Shown piece by piece: positions 9,011-20,397 of a stretch of 64,000 nucleotides of DNA. The position numbers and the translations under genes were made by a program. Every line of letters starts with the position of its first letter. Position 1 is the stretch's first letter. Under the pieces are notes generated by a model. That model was given only the letters and a program-made list of their open reading frames with translations. It did not search any database and was not told where the DNA came from. Origin of the DNA: Sternotherus odoratus (Eukaryota; Chordata; Testudines; Kinosternidae); contig JAVMKO010000003.1 of NCBI GenBank assembly GCA_032164245.1, positions 44,766,890 to 44,830,889 on the forward strand. Reading direction: 5' to 3'.

Positions 9011-9894
9011 GATCTCATAAATCAGAATAACCAGAAGTATATTAACAACAGCGGGACAAAACTTGTCCCAGCTGTGCCCAGCGGCCTAGTCTGACTCCAA
9101 GGCTCTGAAACACAACTGGGATTTTTTTGTGGGGCTTCATTAGGTGCTGTGACACTACTTGGCGTCTAGCTCCTGCTCTCTGTTCAGGGTCAGACACACC
9201 AAAGTGGTGATTGCCTAAGACCTGGATATGGATATTCCTTTTCCCCAAAGTATATGTCTGCTACGTGAAAGACACAATTCCAGGAATAACTACCACAAGA
9301 TGGTGGTTTGACGTCATATGACATAGATTAAGTTAATGACACAAATTCAGTTTAGCTACCATTTTTCAAACTTTGAAAATGCCACGTGGCAGTCATGCCC
9401 TTTTGTATTGGGTATCTTGAGACCCACAGTAATGACGCAGTTTAACCATTTAGAAGTCTGTGCCCTTCTCATGCTACAGATTGTCCATGCAGTTAGGTGA
9501 GCTGTAGCCAAACTGTGTCTAAGATATTGGCAGTCTGCCAGGAACCTGAGAGCCACACCTAAATTGACCCCTTCTGGCCTTGGAATCTATGAAACTATAC
9601 ATTAAATGCACCAGCTTGCTGCAACTTTCATCTTTTAATAAAGAAGTGCAGCCCACTGAATGGATATGAAGAGTGCAGCAGCAGCTGCATGTTGTGAAAA
9701 ATATTTGAGACCATATGTGTGTTTGCAGGATTAATATAACATAATATAATATTTTTTGTTGAATGTTATGCTTTGTATATTTATTTGGTTACAATGAAAA
9801 AAATAGGGGTATGTCTGGAAAAAGATATACTTGAATAAATATGCAGTCAATGAAAGTACAGGATTGAGTAGCACATGCTAGAACCTGGAGTCGT
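9011..9894. other. Unannotated; short CR1-tail resemblance
   Basis: No gene seen. At about 9567-9593 TTCTGGCCTTGGAATCTATG resembles the last bases of a CR1 LINE 3' end on the plus strand. The rest is unassigned. Confidence 0.35.
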
Positions 9895-10815
9895 CTTATT
9901 AAAGACGAGGTTTATAGAGAGGTTTGGCCGGGGCTCGTCCCTGTCTGGGGCGGTGGGGAACCAAACCGTCTCACTACTTCCTTTCAGTTGTGTTGGAAAT
10001 TAGCCTGCTGTGAGGGTCTCGCGCCGCAACAGCAGTGGAGGAAAAACATAACAGTAATTCATACCCGAATGGTGGGTAGTAAGTGAGTCACAGGCTCAGG
10101 TCCTCGAGTAGGAGCTGAGCAACTGTTGTATAGCGAGCAGGTCCTGGCCCTGGGTCAGGGCAGGGCAGCAAAGAATCAATGGCTCAGGCACTCAGACAGG
10201 GGCTGAGAAAACAGTTAAACAGCAAGTCCAGACTCCTGGCTCCGAAGGGGCTGGGAGAGGGGGAGACTGCCACTCACAAGTTGGGTGATGGGGGGACGCA
10301 GGCCTTCCCACTCCACTGCATCCCAGTCTGGGCCCCTAGCAGTAGCCAAAGGCCTGCTGCTGCGTCAGTGGGGATCCTGGCTGCAACACACTGACATAGA
10401 CTCTGGCAGTGCCAGACTAGGGTCAGCTGCCCCTGGGCTATTTCCTAACTCCCCATCTAGAGATACCTGGGTCCAGATGATGTCCTCCAAGGGGTCAAGC
10501 ACCATGGGTTCCTCAGGGTAACTGGCGAGGGGCAGCCTTGGAAGTTCCTCCGGGCTCTGGTCGACATCAGGCTTCGGCCGGTCTGGTCAGTCCTCTGGTT
10601 GGTTGCATATTGCCGGGGAGCTAGGCCACAGGCATCTGGCCTCTCCGGCAGTTGTTCCCCTAGTAAGCTCTGGGGTTGGGCTTTTATCCTTCCTGTCCTC
10701 CGCCTTGACCTCTGGGGGGCGATTGCAGGATTCACTGGCTCCGCTGACTTTGGTGTCCGGAGACGCTTTCCCTTCTCCGAGGTGGTGGGGAACCACACTG
10801 CTTGGCTACAGGGGG
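9895..10815. repeat. Unclassified GC-rich repeat, possibly an LTR on the minus strand
   Basis: A 0.9-kb GC-rich block in AT-rich DNA. It carries a hairpin CGTCTTATTAAAGACG near 9893 and near-identical GGTGGGGAACCA motifs near 9951 and 10783. On the minus strand it has a GGATAAAAGCCC TATA-like box near 10685. These suggest a regulatory LTR-like sequence, but I see no clean TG...CA ends or target duplication. The predicted 70-110 residue proteins are low complexity. Confidence 0.35.
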
Positions 10816-13386
10816 CACTTTCAGATCCATTATAGAGCTTGGTGAGCCACTCCTAACTCTCATGCTTCACTTTGCATTTGACAGGCCAGTTAGCCACATG
10901 ACATGTGAGTTTACCTAGCAATCATTTCTTCCTTCTTACATCACATGTACACTATGTAGTCATTGAGCTAAATTAAGAGAATATTAAAAATATCACCCAA
11001 CACTTAGTTGTTTAGACACAAAAAAATTTTTAGTGGGAATCTCTTTAGCACCGGTTACGTAAATGTCCGTTTGACTCCTGCCTCAACTCAAAAAGAACTC
11101 TGCACTTGCATGGTTCTCTACCATGATAAAGAGAGGCCATTTAATAACATTCTTCTAATACTTTTATAAAACTATTGTTAGTATGGATGAGAAAACTGCA
11201 CCACCATGGCTATAAAACCGTATCTTAAAAGGGCTATCTAAACTTTATGCTTAGGTTAAAACACAGGTCACCACTCCAGTTATAGAACGGTGTTTTCCCA
11301 TCCACACTGTCAATAAAAATCATGTCATAAGGTGATTGACTCTGGCTCTGATAGTGCACAATTCTTCTGCTTTCACAGACAAATTCTCGAACATTGCTCC
11401 CTTCCTTCCTCCAATCATGTTTATTTAAGTCCTGTTTGGGAATGTTGGTAAAGTTAACACATGTTGTTTTTGTCATACTGTTTAGCTGCTTATATTGTAA
11501 ACATAAAAAAAAGGTTGAATTTTAGTGTGTCTTTTTAGCCAGGTTAGGATCTGCACGTAGTTCTTAACATAAATGGAGCTATACGTTTCAGCAAAAGAGA
11601 TTTTAAAAATCCTATTTACATCTTCTACTAATTTGTTCTATTGTTTTATAGTCTGTGAAAGCCTGACATACTTCGACCTACTTTTTCCTAAGGCACATAA
11701 TGTGAAAATTTTTTCCCACTAATTGTAAAGGAAATCTAAAATAGCTATTCAGAGGAATCTACTTTTGATTTTTATGTTCCATTTCTGTTGACTTGCTAAT
11801 TACTGTAAAATGGTATTGAAATTATAAGCCTGGTATTCAGGATTCATATTGTGCTCTTGTACTGAGGCTGCTTATTATAGTACTTTCTAGTCCCCATTTG
11901 GCCCTTAATTATACTCCATAATCCTTAGTTTGTTTCATAAATAAAAGAACCCAAAGAATTCATTTCTTTTTCAAATTGAAGAAGAAGAACATTGTTATGA
12001 ACAGTATTGGAATGGCTGATCTGTTTGGTATTCTGAAGTGTATTGATTATATGGTGTAAGTTTATGTAAGCATATGGATAGCTCGCCCGTTTGTCTTTTT
12101 AAGTATATTTCAGGAAGCTAACATATGTAGTTTTCTGTAGTCAGTAATGTACTATATGTTAAAATTATGGCATATTGGAAATGTCTCCTATGAATAGGAA
12201 ATTGAATTTCATAATTGCCTAGTCATTTATTATTTTGCCCTTTGCATATATTTTTCCAAATAGAAGGATCAAATCTGATATGGTTGGTGTAATCATGAAG
12301 GATTTTATGGCAGTGTGAAACAGTCTGGCTCTCTTAACTAACCCTTTCCTGAGTTTTTAAATGTTGTTTTTGATTATGTAGATTTTGTTTTGCGTAGAAA
12401 GTGTCATTTTTGTGGTGTGGGGGACTTTGAAGTGGGAGAGTTGCTAGCTAGACTCCTCTGAAATACTTTCAACCTTTATTGCCTGCAAAAGGGAGACATG
12501 TTTCAGCAGAATTTATGGGGCCAGCAAAGCAAGGCTGATTTGGTCCTTTAGCAAGTTCCTAGGAATCCTAGAAGACTTGAATGAGGAGGTAGCTCCTCTG
12601 GGTAATGTATTGGAGTAGTGTTTGGTGGAGAAGAATGGAGGGATTAGAGGGGGGAGGTTTTTATCTACATAAACTTGAAATGTTCAAGATTTTAGACTTA
12701 TCAAATGTAGAATTAAACACTTGACACAAAACCCTAGTTTTTAAAAGAAAAAGCACTATTTGTATTTGTCACATTTCCGAATGCTTTTATTAAAGCTAAA
12801 GTATGATCATATGATACCATAACCCTTGATGGTTTGGGAATGGATAGTACCATTTAAAAAGTAAAGATTGCTCATGTCCATTGTAAGAGTCCAGATGTGT
12901 GAAGTGCTGAACAACTCATATGAAGTTTGTGGTGCCCTGAAAGGTTCCCATTAAAGGTTCTTGGGAATTCACACAACTGGGTACTATGAGAGCCAGGGGA
13001 CATGCAATGGAAATTAGAAGCATTATTTTTGAGAGACAGATTTTCAAAGACGTTTAAATTCACTGATTTTTTTTCAATAGGATTTGGGTGCCTAACTCTC
13101 CTTGGCTCCTTTGAAAATTCCAGCCAGGATAAATAGTAGATATTTATCTTGTAGCAAATATTAATTCAAATAAAACAAAATAAAAATGTGTGGTGGTTAG
13201 GCTACTAATCTTATGTGGATTTTCAGAGTGAAATCCTACCCCTCTATTGAAGTAAATGGTGTGATTCCCTTTTTTGTCAATGTGTGGGGGAGGAGTTCAT
13301 CCTCGGGTGTTTTATTTAAATGTTTGGGAACACTTCATAATAGCTAAAGGAGAATTGAAAGGATGTACATGATGGCCTTGAATACA
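10816..13386. other. Unannotated AT-rich stretch
   Basis: 2.6 kb with no supported exon or recognisable recent repeat on either strand. Near 13035-13125, AGATTTTCAAAGACG and CCTTTGAAAATTCC form loose inverted ends like the fold-back MITEs at 13771 and 48727. Confidence 0.4.
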
Positions 13387-13399
13387 CTAATATTTTTAT
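13387..13399. repeat. Target duplication of the palindromic insertion (left)
   Basis: CTAATATTTTTAT, repeated exactly at 13647-13659 (one base shared with the arm end). Confidence 0.85.
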
Positions 13400-13646
13400 G
13401 AATCAGAGAGGTTGCTATTCCAGACTAACATGGCTGAGGTAACAAAGAGTCCTGTGGCACCTTAAAGACTAACTAAAGTATTGGAGCATAAGCTTTCGTG
13501 GGCTAATACGCACTTCGTCAGATGCAAGCAGTGGAAGACTACTTGCTTCCACTGCTTGCATCTGACGAAGTGGGTATTAGCCCACGAAAGCTTATGCTTC
13601 AATACTTTAGTTAGTCTTTAAGGTGCCACAGGACTCTTTGTTACCT
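13400..13646. mobile_element. Retroposed palindrome with 102-bp arms
   Basis: The left arm (13436-13537) and right arm (13546-13647) are inverted copies differing at about 2 of 102 positions, around the 8-nt spacer ACTACTTG. Each arm contains a common sauropsid repeat with CACGAAAGCTTATGC and GGTGCCACAGGACTC. A further 36 bp precede the left arm (CAGACTAACATGGCTG), part of the same family's usual end. Exact 13-bp duplications flank the whole unit, which fits LINE-mediated insertion rather than a cut-and-paste MITE. Near-identity of the arms means that the inversion is recent or maintained by gene conversion. Confidence 0.85.
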
Positions 13647-13770
13647 CTAATATTTTTATCTAATTTCCCACCATTGCACGACTGCTGATGCAGCTCTAGC
13701 AGTGACTAATCAGTTGTGGAAGCAGGAATGTAGACCGGCTGCTGCCCAGGGCCAATATTTAACTACTATC

Positions 13771-13890
13771 AGCTGGATTTTCAAAAGAACTCAGCATCTA
13801 ATGGGCATCCAGTATGACAAAACCACTTAAAATCTGGCGCTTATTTAGGTATCTGAGTGGGAGCTGAGCAGCTCCGAAAATCTGACCCTG
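13771..13890. repeat. Fold-back MITE relic
   Basis: The ends AGCTGGATTTTCAAAAG and CGAAAATCTGACCCTG are inverted matches. This is an old 120-bp fold-back repeat related to the one at 48727-48890. Confidence 0.6.
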
Positions 13891-14487
13891 TATCATTTAG
13901 CCCTGCTTGAAGGATACGCAGACACGGTAAAACATCCATGGGTGGTCTGCTTTAGCACTCCCCTTATTGCTAATGAATATTGGAATGTAACTGGGATAAC
14001 GCAGCATTTGGAAATTTGAAGAAAAAAGTTAGTGATGACTTAGATTTTTGAGGTAGGTTTTTTAGTTGTTGGTACTTGTTTAGTTGTCATACCTCATCTT
14101 GTTCCTTACTATACGCTTAAAGACAGGACTAACCTTGCTTTGGTCTTGGACTCTAATGACTTTGATTAGAAAGTTTGAAGAATTACTGAATGACTGAAGG
14201 GAAAGAGGGGAAAGGTTTCATGATTTTTTAGATGTTTTCTTGTGTGCTTTGATAACCCTAAAACAACTTTATTTTAAAAGTTCGGACTAGCTGTGGACCA
14301 ATCATCAATGAGTACTGCAAGTTTTTCTTTTTCTTCCTTTTCCTTTTAAAAATTTGGTATTCACGTAACACTATGAATATTTTAAAACTGTGTACAAAAT
14401 AGGCTTTACAAGGCAATCGGAATAACATTTCTAAAGTGGAATTCTGATGCCCTGCATGGTATATTATAAGTGCATATTATGAGTCTA
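13891..14487. other. Unannotated
   Basis: AT-rich with no supported feature up to the Helitron insertion point. Confidence 0.4.
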
Positions 14488-15487
14488 TCTATATATATAA
14501 AAGTCAAATGGTGTATGCGTGTATGTATGTGTGTATGTACGTTCACTTACTCCTTCCACACCGTTTGAGCTAGAGACTTGAAATTTGGTACAGTTATAGG
14601 CTTTAGGGTCCTAATCAGGGTCAGAGTAAAAAAAATTTCAAATCTCACCTCTGACGCCCCCCCCCCCCAGGGGTGAAATTATTTAAAGGCCAATCACAAT
14701 AGCTGGGCAGCTACTGTTCTCTGTGACATAGTTATGATGTCATAATACCCCCCTCCAACTGACCCTGCACTCGCTCAGCTCTCTGCCCCCTCCCCCCTCC
14801 AACGGACCCCGCACTCGCTCAGCTCTCTGCCCCTTCCCCACCTCCGATGGACCCGAGTTGGGTTTGGTCGGAGGGTAAGTGAGGTAGGGGTGTTGGGTTT
14901 GGTCGGGGGGTGAGGTGGGGGTGTCGGGTTTGGTCGGGGGGTAAGTGAGCCGGGGGTGTTGGGTTTGGTCTGGGGGGATGGGAAGGTGTCGGGGTGGGTG
15001 GGGGTGAGGTGGGGGTGTTAGGGTTGGTTAGGGGGTGTTGGGTTTGGTGGGGGGGGTAGGGTGGGGGTGTTGGGTTTGGTTGGGAGAGTGAGGAGGGGGG
15101 TCGGGGTTGGTCGAGGGGTAAGTGAGGTGTGGGTGTCGGGTTTGTTTGTGGTTGTAGGTAGGGGTGTCTGGTTTGGTTGGGGGGGAAGTGAGGTGGGAGT
15201 GTCAGGTTTGGTCTACGGGGGGTAAGGTGTGGGTGTTGGTCAGGGGGTGCTGCGGTTGGTAGGGGGTGACGTGGGGGTGTTGGGTTTGGGTGGGGGGGTG
15301 AAAATGTGAGTCGGGGTTGGTCGAGGGGTAAGTGAGGTGGGGGTGTGAGGTTTGGTCGGGGGGGTGAGGTGGGGGTGTCAGGTTTGCTCTCTGCCCCCTC
15401 CCCCCTCCAACAGACCCCGCACTCACTCAGCTCTCTGCCCCCTCCCCACCTCCTACGGACCCGAGCAATGCCGGGTATTTTTGCTAG
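14488..15487 (+). mobile_element. Non-autonomous Helitron, copy 1
   Basis: Starts with TCTATATATATAAAAGTC after an A and ends with CTAG before a T, the A|T insertion rule of Helitrons with no target duplication. About 7 nt upstream of CTAG is a terminal hairpin with arms ACCCG and CGGGT. No Rep/helicase frame is present. The interior holds a conserved 5' region (CCGTTTGAGCTAGAGACTTG), then a G/T-rich tandem array at about 14870-15385. The subterminal CTCTGCCCCCTCCC...GGACCCGAG segment occurs on both sides of the array. Copy 2 at 58023-59042 has the same structure and orientation. Confidence 0.92.
14870..15385 (+). repeat. G-rich minisatellite inside Helitron copy 1
   Basis: Degenerate tandem units of about 30-40 bp built on GGGGTGTTGGGTTTGGT followed by GGGGGGTAAGTGAGGTG. 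The strand bias (G on plus) is extreme, and many runs of three or more G could form quadruplexes. Units are interspersed with GTCGGGTTTGGTCGGGG variants. Confidence 0.9.
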
Positions 15488-15724
15488 TGATTATATAAAA
15501 TCAGTGATTGGCTAACTCTTAAAAGTGTGTATGAAACTAAATCCTTACGTGGGATTCTGTGAGGTGGAGAATACAATGTTCAGATAAGTGGGAGGACTAA
15601 TGTAGCTTTAAGCAACCATTGCACTTTTCTGATTCAGACCTGCTCCAGGAGTTGAAGTGGATACTTTGGGGCTGGAGCTTGTCTAAGGAATTGTCTGCAC
15701 TACTGCCATTAATCTTCCATTAAC

Positions 15725-16015
15725 CCCCCCCCCCCCCAGTGTAGACCCGGTGGTAACTTGACCTAAGGTACATTGACTCTAGCTACGTTATTCATGTAAC
15801 TGGAGTTGCGTAGTATAGATCAACTTACTGCGGTAGTGTAGCCTACACTGCACTATGTTGGCAGGAGATGCTCTCCCACCAACTTAGCTTCCACCTCTCG
15901 GGAAAGTGGATTAATTACATCAACGGGAGAGTACGCTCCCATTGATGTAGTGTGTCTTCATCAGATGTGCTAAACTGACACTGCTGCAAAGATTGCAGCG
16001 GTGCCGACTTAGTTC
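15725..16015. mobile_element. Decayed fold-back MITE of the GTCTACAC family
   Basis: AGTGTAGACCCGG near 15740, AACTGGAGTTGCG in the middle and CATTGATGTAGTGTGTCTTC near 15940 resemble the better-preserved MITEs at 48152 and 51478. A C-run precedes it. Boundaries are uncertain. Confidence 0.5.
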
Positions 16016-17198
16016 CATAGTTACAGTGCCTGTCCAAAGCTGCCCTCTGAGCAGATGTGCTATGCAGAATCTCTTCAGCACTATGTGCTTAGGATTTCAT
16101 TTCATATGCATATAGCTGTGTGTAAGAAATGAAATATTTTGCTTTGTGTATGTATGAAATTCAATCCTGCTCCTGAGGCTGTTTGCTTCAGTTCCTGCAG
16201 TGGGGGTTTCTCTCCTGGAAGGGAATTGGGGCTTTTAGAGTTCCTTTACGTTGCTGCAGCTCTTTAACCTGGCATACAGGGGCAGGAGTTGGATGGGAAC
16301 CTCATCCCCAATATCTTCAGTAGCTTGATTTCTCTTTAGTGCATTTTTTGGGGGTAAAATTTGTCTGTAATTTTGTTTTCCCTTTAAGCATAGCAGTCTA
16401 GAAAAATTTGTCTTTGCAAATGTGTATCCTTTCAGAACACATAAAAGGGGAAGATCAGATTCTGAGTAGGTAATATAATAATCAGATGTGTTGTGTGCAG
16501 GAGAGAATTGGTATATGAATTTCTGAAGGTAGTGTTTCAAGTTGGTACCCAAAATTACTGGCCATGATTGACAAATTTGGCCAAAGTGTTTGAAAAGTGC
16601 TTTGAGATGAAAGGTGCTAAGTACAAAGTATTACTACTTCTGTTAGGGATCAGATAATTGTTTCTTTTATGCAATTTTATTAATACCTTTATTTTGTGTA
16701 TGGCAAGATACCTTAATTTAATGCAGTAATTAATTTGGGTAATTGAAGAACTAATCAACTACAGTGCCTGGTTTTCAGCTTGAAGCTTAAGAAATTTGAG
16801 CCTATAGGGATGTTTTTTCTCTCCACTGTTTAACCCCAGGAATATACATCATAGTAGCACAATAAGATGGCTTGGATTTACATTCCTGAGGGCCATAAAT
16901 CAGGTAAGAATAGGAAGTGTTGTGTTGTGTTTTTGTGAAACTTAGGGTGGCAGGTACTGGAGCAGTTTTTTAAATCAGCAATATCTGGTGCTTGATGTAG
17001 TGGGAGGAGTGAGAAGGAATAAGTGGCATTAGGGCCTAATTTAAAAAAAAAATAGAAAGTGTTTGAAGAAGTTGAATGTTCAAAATGACCGAACCTTTTG
17101 TGGCCCTTCTGTAGCAGAGATACCAAGGTCTAACTGACCATATCAACACAAGGGCATTCATACATGAGGATAATATGTTCTTAAGCAATTTCTTATGT
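16016..17198. other. Unannotated; MIR/L2-type tail within
   Basis: No gene. At about 16593-16640 AAGTGCTTTGAGATGAAAGG then TAAGTACAAAGTATTACTAC matches the 3' end shared by MIR SINEs and L2 LINEs (plus strand). Confidence 0.55.
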
Positions 17199-17203
17199 AA
17201 CAC
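17199..17203. repeat. 5-bp LTR target duplication (left)
   Basis: AACAC, repeated at 17696-17700. Confidence 0.8.
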
Positions 17204-17695
17204 TGTCACAGGGTCCGCACAGGTCTCGCTCTCTTTCCCTTGTGCCCTGTGTTCTGGCTACTAGAAATAGAAGTCTTCACACCCTCTTCTGGTGCTTCAC
17301 CCTAGTATCCTTTATTTACAGTGTACATCAGTGGCTTCAGTGCAAGAAAGTGCTCCCCTTTATCCCCCAACAGTTACCCTCTTTGTACTTGGGTTCAGGG
17401 TCTTTAGGCCCCTGAGGCACCTTGCCTGCAGTGAGGAGACAGCATAGCAGCCTCCTGTCCCCTTCCTGGCCTGCCACCAACTGAGTAAACTCAGGGCTTT
17501 TTCTAACCTTCTCAGTTTGTAGCCTCAGCTGTGACCCCTTAGCCTAGCCTGCTGCAGTGAGCCAGCCCTCATTAGGACTCACAGCTGGGCTCCCTGCTGG
17601 CTGCTTCAAGCCTCTGCCCCGGCCCTCCTGCCAGAAAGCAGGGCTTAGCCAGCAGGGGCAGGGCATTCAAGGGGTTTTACCCCTGCCCTGCCACA
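17204..17695 (-). mobile_element. Solo LTR, 492 bp
   Basis: Starts TGTCACAGGG and ends CCCTGCCACA on the plus strand, so both strands show TG...CA ends, flanked by an exact 5-bp duplication (AACAC). On the minus strand a polyadenylation signal AATAAA (complement at 17311-17316) lies about 110 bp before the 3' end, which sets the orientation. No internal retroviral sequence is adjacent, so two LTRs of an old provirus or Ty3-like element recombined to leave one. The 5-bp duplication fits a Gypsy or class II-type integrase; the family is not identified. Confidence 0.85.
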
Positions 17696-17700
17696 AACAC
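17696..17700. repeat. 5-bp LTR target duplication (right)
   Basis: AACAC, matching 17199-17203. Confidence 0.8.
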
Positions 17701-18267
17701 GCACATGCTTCTTTCCATTCCTGCTCTTACACACACAAGTACATGTCCTTTTTTACAGCTCATTTTTGTTTTGTCCCTAAACATGTATTCTAGTCTTGGG
17801 CTATATTTGAATTTCTCTTAAAATACACATCTTAGGGCAATGATGCAGAGTAATACTTTGCTTCTAACCAGGCCTTGGTTCTGGGATCTTCCTTTGATGT
17901 TTCTTTTAGCATAGAGGAAAATGAGGAGAGGTACCCTTACAAATTCTCTTGGTGCTATTGGAGTTGGGTTGCTAAATTTCATGAGGGAAAAAAACCCACC
18001 AGAAAAGAAAAACATAATGCAACCAAAACAAAGCTGGTAAAATAGGTTTTACAGAGAAAATAGAAAGCAAACAACATAAAAAAAAGAATTGTCCCCAAAA
18101 CATGTTTTTATGTTTCAGCCATGGTAGATGCTGCAAAAAGATATGCCAGCAAAAGAGGTTTCTGTATCATCTTTGCAAATATGTGTTGCAGAAGATTTTT
18201 AAAAGTACACATTTTGAAAAAAAAAACGATTAAAGGATTTCACTATTATTAAAATGACATTGAACAA
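17701..18267. other. Unannotated
   Basis: AT-rich with no supported feature. Confidence 0.4.
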
Positions 18268-18269
18268 TA

Positions 18270-18619
18270 CAGTAGACTCTCGATTATCCAGGATGATAGG
18301 AAAACAATTAATCCTGGTTAATAAAATCCCGGATAATCACCATGCATAGGAAATATGGGGGGGAGGGACGGACGGGGGGACGGGACGGACGGATGGTTGG
18401 TTCACCAGCTGCCCTGCACCAGGGGGAGGGGGTGTTGGTTCACTGGCTGCCCTGTGCCCTGGTGGGTTTTTTTTTTTTTTGGTGTGTGTGTGTGTACACA
18501 CGTGCTTGAGGCGGCAACAAAGCCAGAGCCGGCCCTCTGAATTACACATATTTTTTTTTTGACATCCTGGTTAATCCACAACCTGGTTAACCCAATCCTG
18601 GATAATGGAGAGTCTACTG
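18270..18619. mobile_element. Tigger-like MITE, second family
   Basis: The left end CAGTAGACTCTCGATTATCC and the right end GGATAATGGAGAGTCTACTG are inverted repeats with one mismatch in 20. A TA lies at 18268-18269; the matching right TA is displaced to 19551-19552 by a hAT that inserted exactly at the MITE's 3' end. Subterminal CCTGGTTAA/TTAACC copies repeat the TIR core. The middle is a G-rich simple stretch with a T-run and a (GT)n tract. No transposase. Confidence 0.9.
18612..18619. repeat. 8-bp hAT target duplication (left)
   Basis: GTCTACTG, the last 8 bp of the Tigger-like MITE, repeated at 19543-19550. Confidence 0.92.
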
Positions 18620-19542
18620 CAGGGGTCTCAAACTCAAATGACCACGAGGTCCACATGAGGACTAGTTCATTGGCCCGAGGGCCGCATCACTGACACGCCC
18701 CCCTCACTGCCCCCGCCCCTACCCCCACCCCTTCCATGAGGTCCCACCCCTGCCCCGCCTCCTCCCCTGAGCGCGCAGCTCCCAGCTCCTCACCCTGACA
18801 AATAAGGCATTGAATTTTCTCTTTTACCGCTGTGAAAAAATATAAATTCTCCCATTTGTCTTGGAAAAAACTCTTTTCTCCCATGAATGTTCTTTTTTTT
18901 TTGTGATAAAGTCATTTCCAAGCCGTTTTAATCAAATATAATATATATAATATAATCACTTAATAATGCACCTCACTCAAAGGACCAAACAGGAACTTAG
19001 ATCTACTTCTATTAAAGCACCTTCCTGGACGGGGCTGCACTCACGCTCCACTGTTGCTCTGCCTCTTCCAACCTCTTCCCTGTCCCCTTCAAACCCCTTC
19101 ATCAAAGTTCCCACCCCAACTCCGCCCCCTCCCCGCCCCTAGTCCAACCCCTTCATCAAAGTTCCCACCCCAACTCCGCCCCCTCCCTGCCCCTAGTCCA
19201 ACCCCTTGCCCAAATCCCCGCCCCTTTCTCCCCCTCCTCCCCTGTTCAGGAGCCCGCTCCTGGCCTCTCCCTCCCAGAAACCGCTAAGCTGGCAGAGAAC
19301 TGCCTGGCCATAAGCAGAGCTGTGGGGAGTGGCGCGTGGGTTAGAAACGCGTGGAGGAGTGGGCCGTGGGGAGCTTGGCGGGGGGGGGGGCGTGTGGGAG
19401 CTTGGCGGGGGGGCCGCGCGGGAGCTTGGCGGCGGGGCAGTGAATAGGGAGCTTGGCGGTGGGGTGGGGAGAGCATCGTGGGCCGCAGGGAAGGGCTTTG
19501 TGGGCCGCATGCGGCCCGTGGGCCGCATGTTTGAGACCCCTG
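18620..19542. mobile_element. hAT non-autonomous element, copy 1
   Basis: 923 bp beginning CAGGGGTCTCAAACTC and ending in the inverted GAGACCCCTG (with TGTTTGAGACC), flanked by exact GTCTACTG duplications. The ends carry GGCCGCATG clusters and the interior is GC-rich with C-rich tandem stretches at 19060-19200 and G-rich AGCTTGGCGG tandem units at 19370-19470. Shares ends and end-proximal sequence with the copy at 28957-29702, but the interiors differ. No transposase frame. Confidence 0.93.
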
Positions 19543-19550
19543 GTCTACTG
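19543..19550. repeat. 8-bp hAT target duplication (right)
   Basis: GTCTACTG followed by the TA that originally bordered the Tigger-like MITE. Confidence 0.92.
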
Positions 19551-19774
19551 TATCTCCAAAATCCCCACCACTGGGAAGTCAGTTGCAAAGCTGCAGGAAG
19601 TATAAAGAAAATTGGAAATTTTCCCTCCCATTTATGCCTACATCGACTCAAAACAGCTCTAATCTATACCATATAGAATCCAATGTTAATTTGTGGGGGT
19701 TTTTTCCTTTCCATTTACACCATCTCTGTCTTAATGCTCAGACCTTGCTTATCCTATTTATTCATTTCAATCTG

Positions 19775-20025
19775 TTGAGGAGGAACAGGAATGTGAGACT
19801 GGACATAAAGCATAACTTTTTAGTGAGGGTAATTAACCACCATTTACCAAGGGTTGTGCTGGATTCTCCATTACTGGGAATTTTACAATCAAGATTGAAT
19901 GTTTTTCTAAAAGATATGCTCTAGCTTAAACAAAAATTATTTTGGGGGAAGTTTTATAGCCTGGGTTATGTGGGAGATCAGTATGGATAACAGTGGTCCC
20001 TTCTGCCCTGAAAAACTGTGTCTCT
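19775..20025 (+). mobile_element. CR1 LINE 3' end fragment
   Basis: Matches the order of the CR1 3' region as I know it: a degraded AACTTTTTAGTGAGGGTAAT stretch, TTACCAAGGG, GGGAATTTTACAATCAAG, then GGAGATCAGTATGGATAACA and GTGGTCCCTTCTGCCC at the tail. No coding capacity. Old copy, 5'-truncated. Confidence 0.7.
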
Positions 20026-20395
20026 TTCATTGTCCTTTATCAGAGCAATGCATTAGACTATATTTCAAGATCTGTTAGTGAGTCTACAGTGACATTACAG
20101 CACTTTAGAATCATATAATGAATTGGATTCCTGCAAACTTCCTCAAATGTTGCCTACTGGACAACAGTATATGCTGATGATGTGCTAATCAGGAGGATAA
20201 TTTGACAGTATACGAACATATTTTTGGGGGGTCAAATGCTGTAAGTGTGATAGAAATATTATCATGTAATATTTATATTACAGTAGCACTAGTATAGAAA
20301 CGTACATTACCAGCTGAGTCAGAATTATGGCCCCTTTCCTGCAGCGTGTGGGCAGATGCTTGCTCATTACGGGATGGGGACCTAAATTTACTACA
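20026..20395. other. Unannotated
   Basis: No supported feature before the next Tigger-like MITE. Confidence 0.4.
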
Positions 20396-20397
20396 TA

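Noticed and set aside
9951..10797. GGTGGGGAACCA direct repeats as a target duplication of an LTR
   Set aside because: Both copies lie inside the GC-rich block and the bounded sequence lacks TG...CA ends.
10457..10845. Frames of 69-113 residues
   Set aside because: Within an unclassified GC-rich repeat; no family resemblance and alternative frames equally open.
13436..13647. Possible microRNA hairpin
   Set aside because: The arms are full copies of a dispersed repeat inside target duplications; retroposed palindrome is the simpler reading. Kept only as a finding to test.
14870..15385. Telomere-like or CRISPR-like repeat array
   Set aside because: Units are degenerate, without regular spacers or the TTAGGG unit, and are bounded by Helitron ends.
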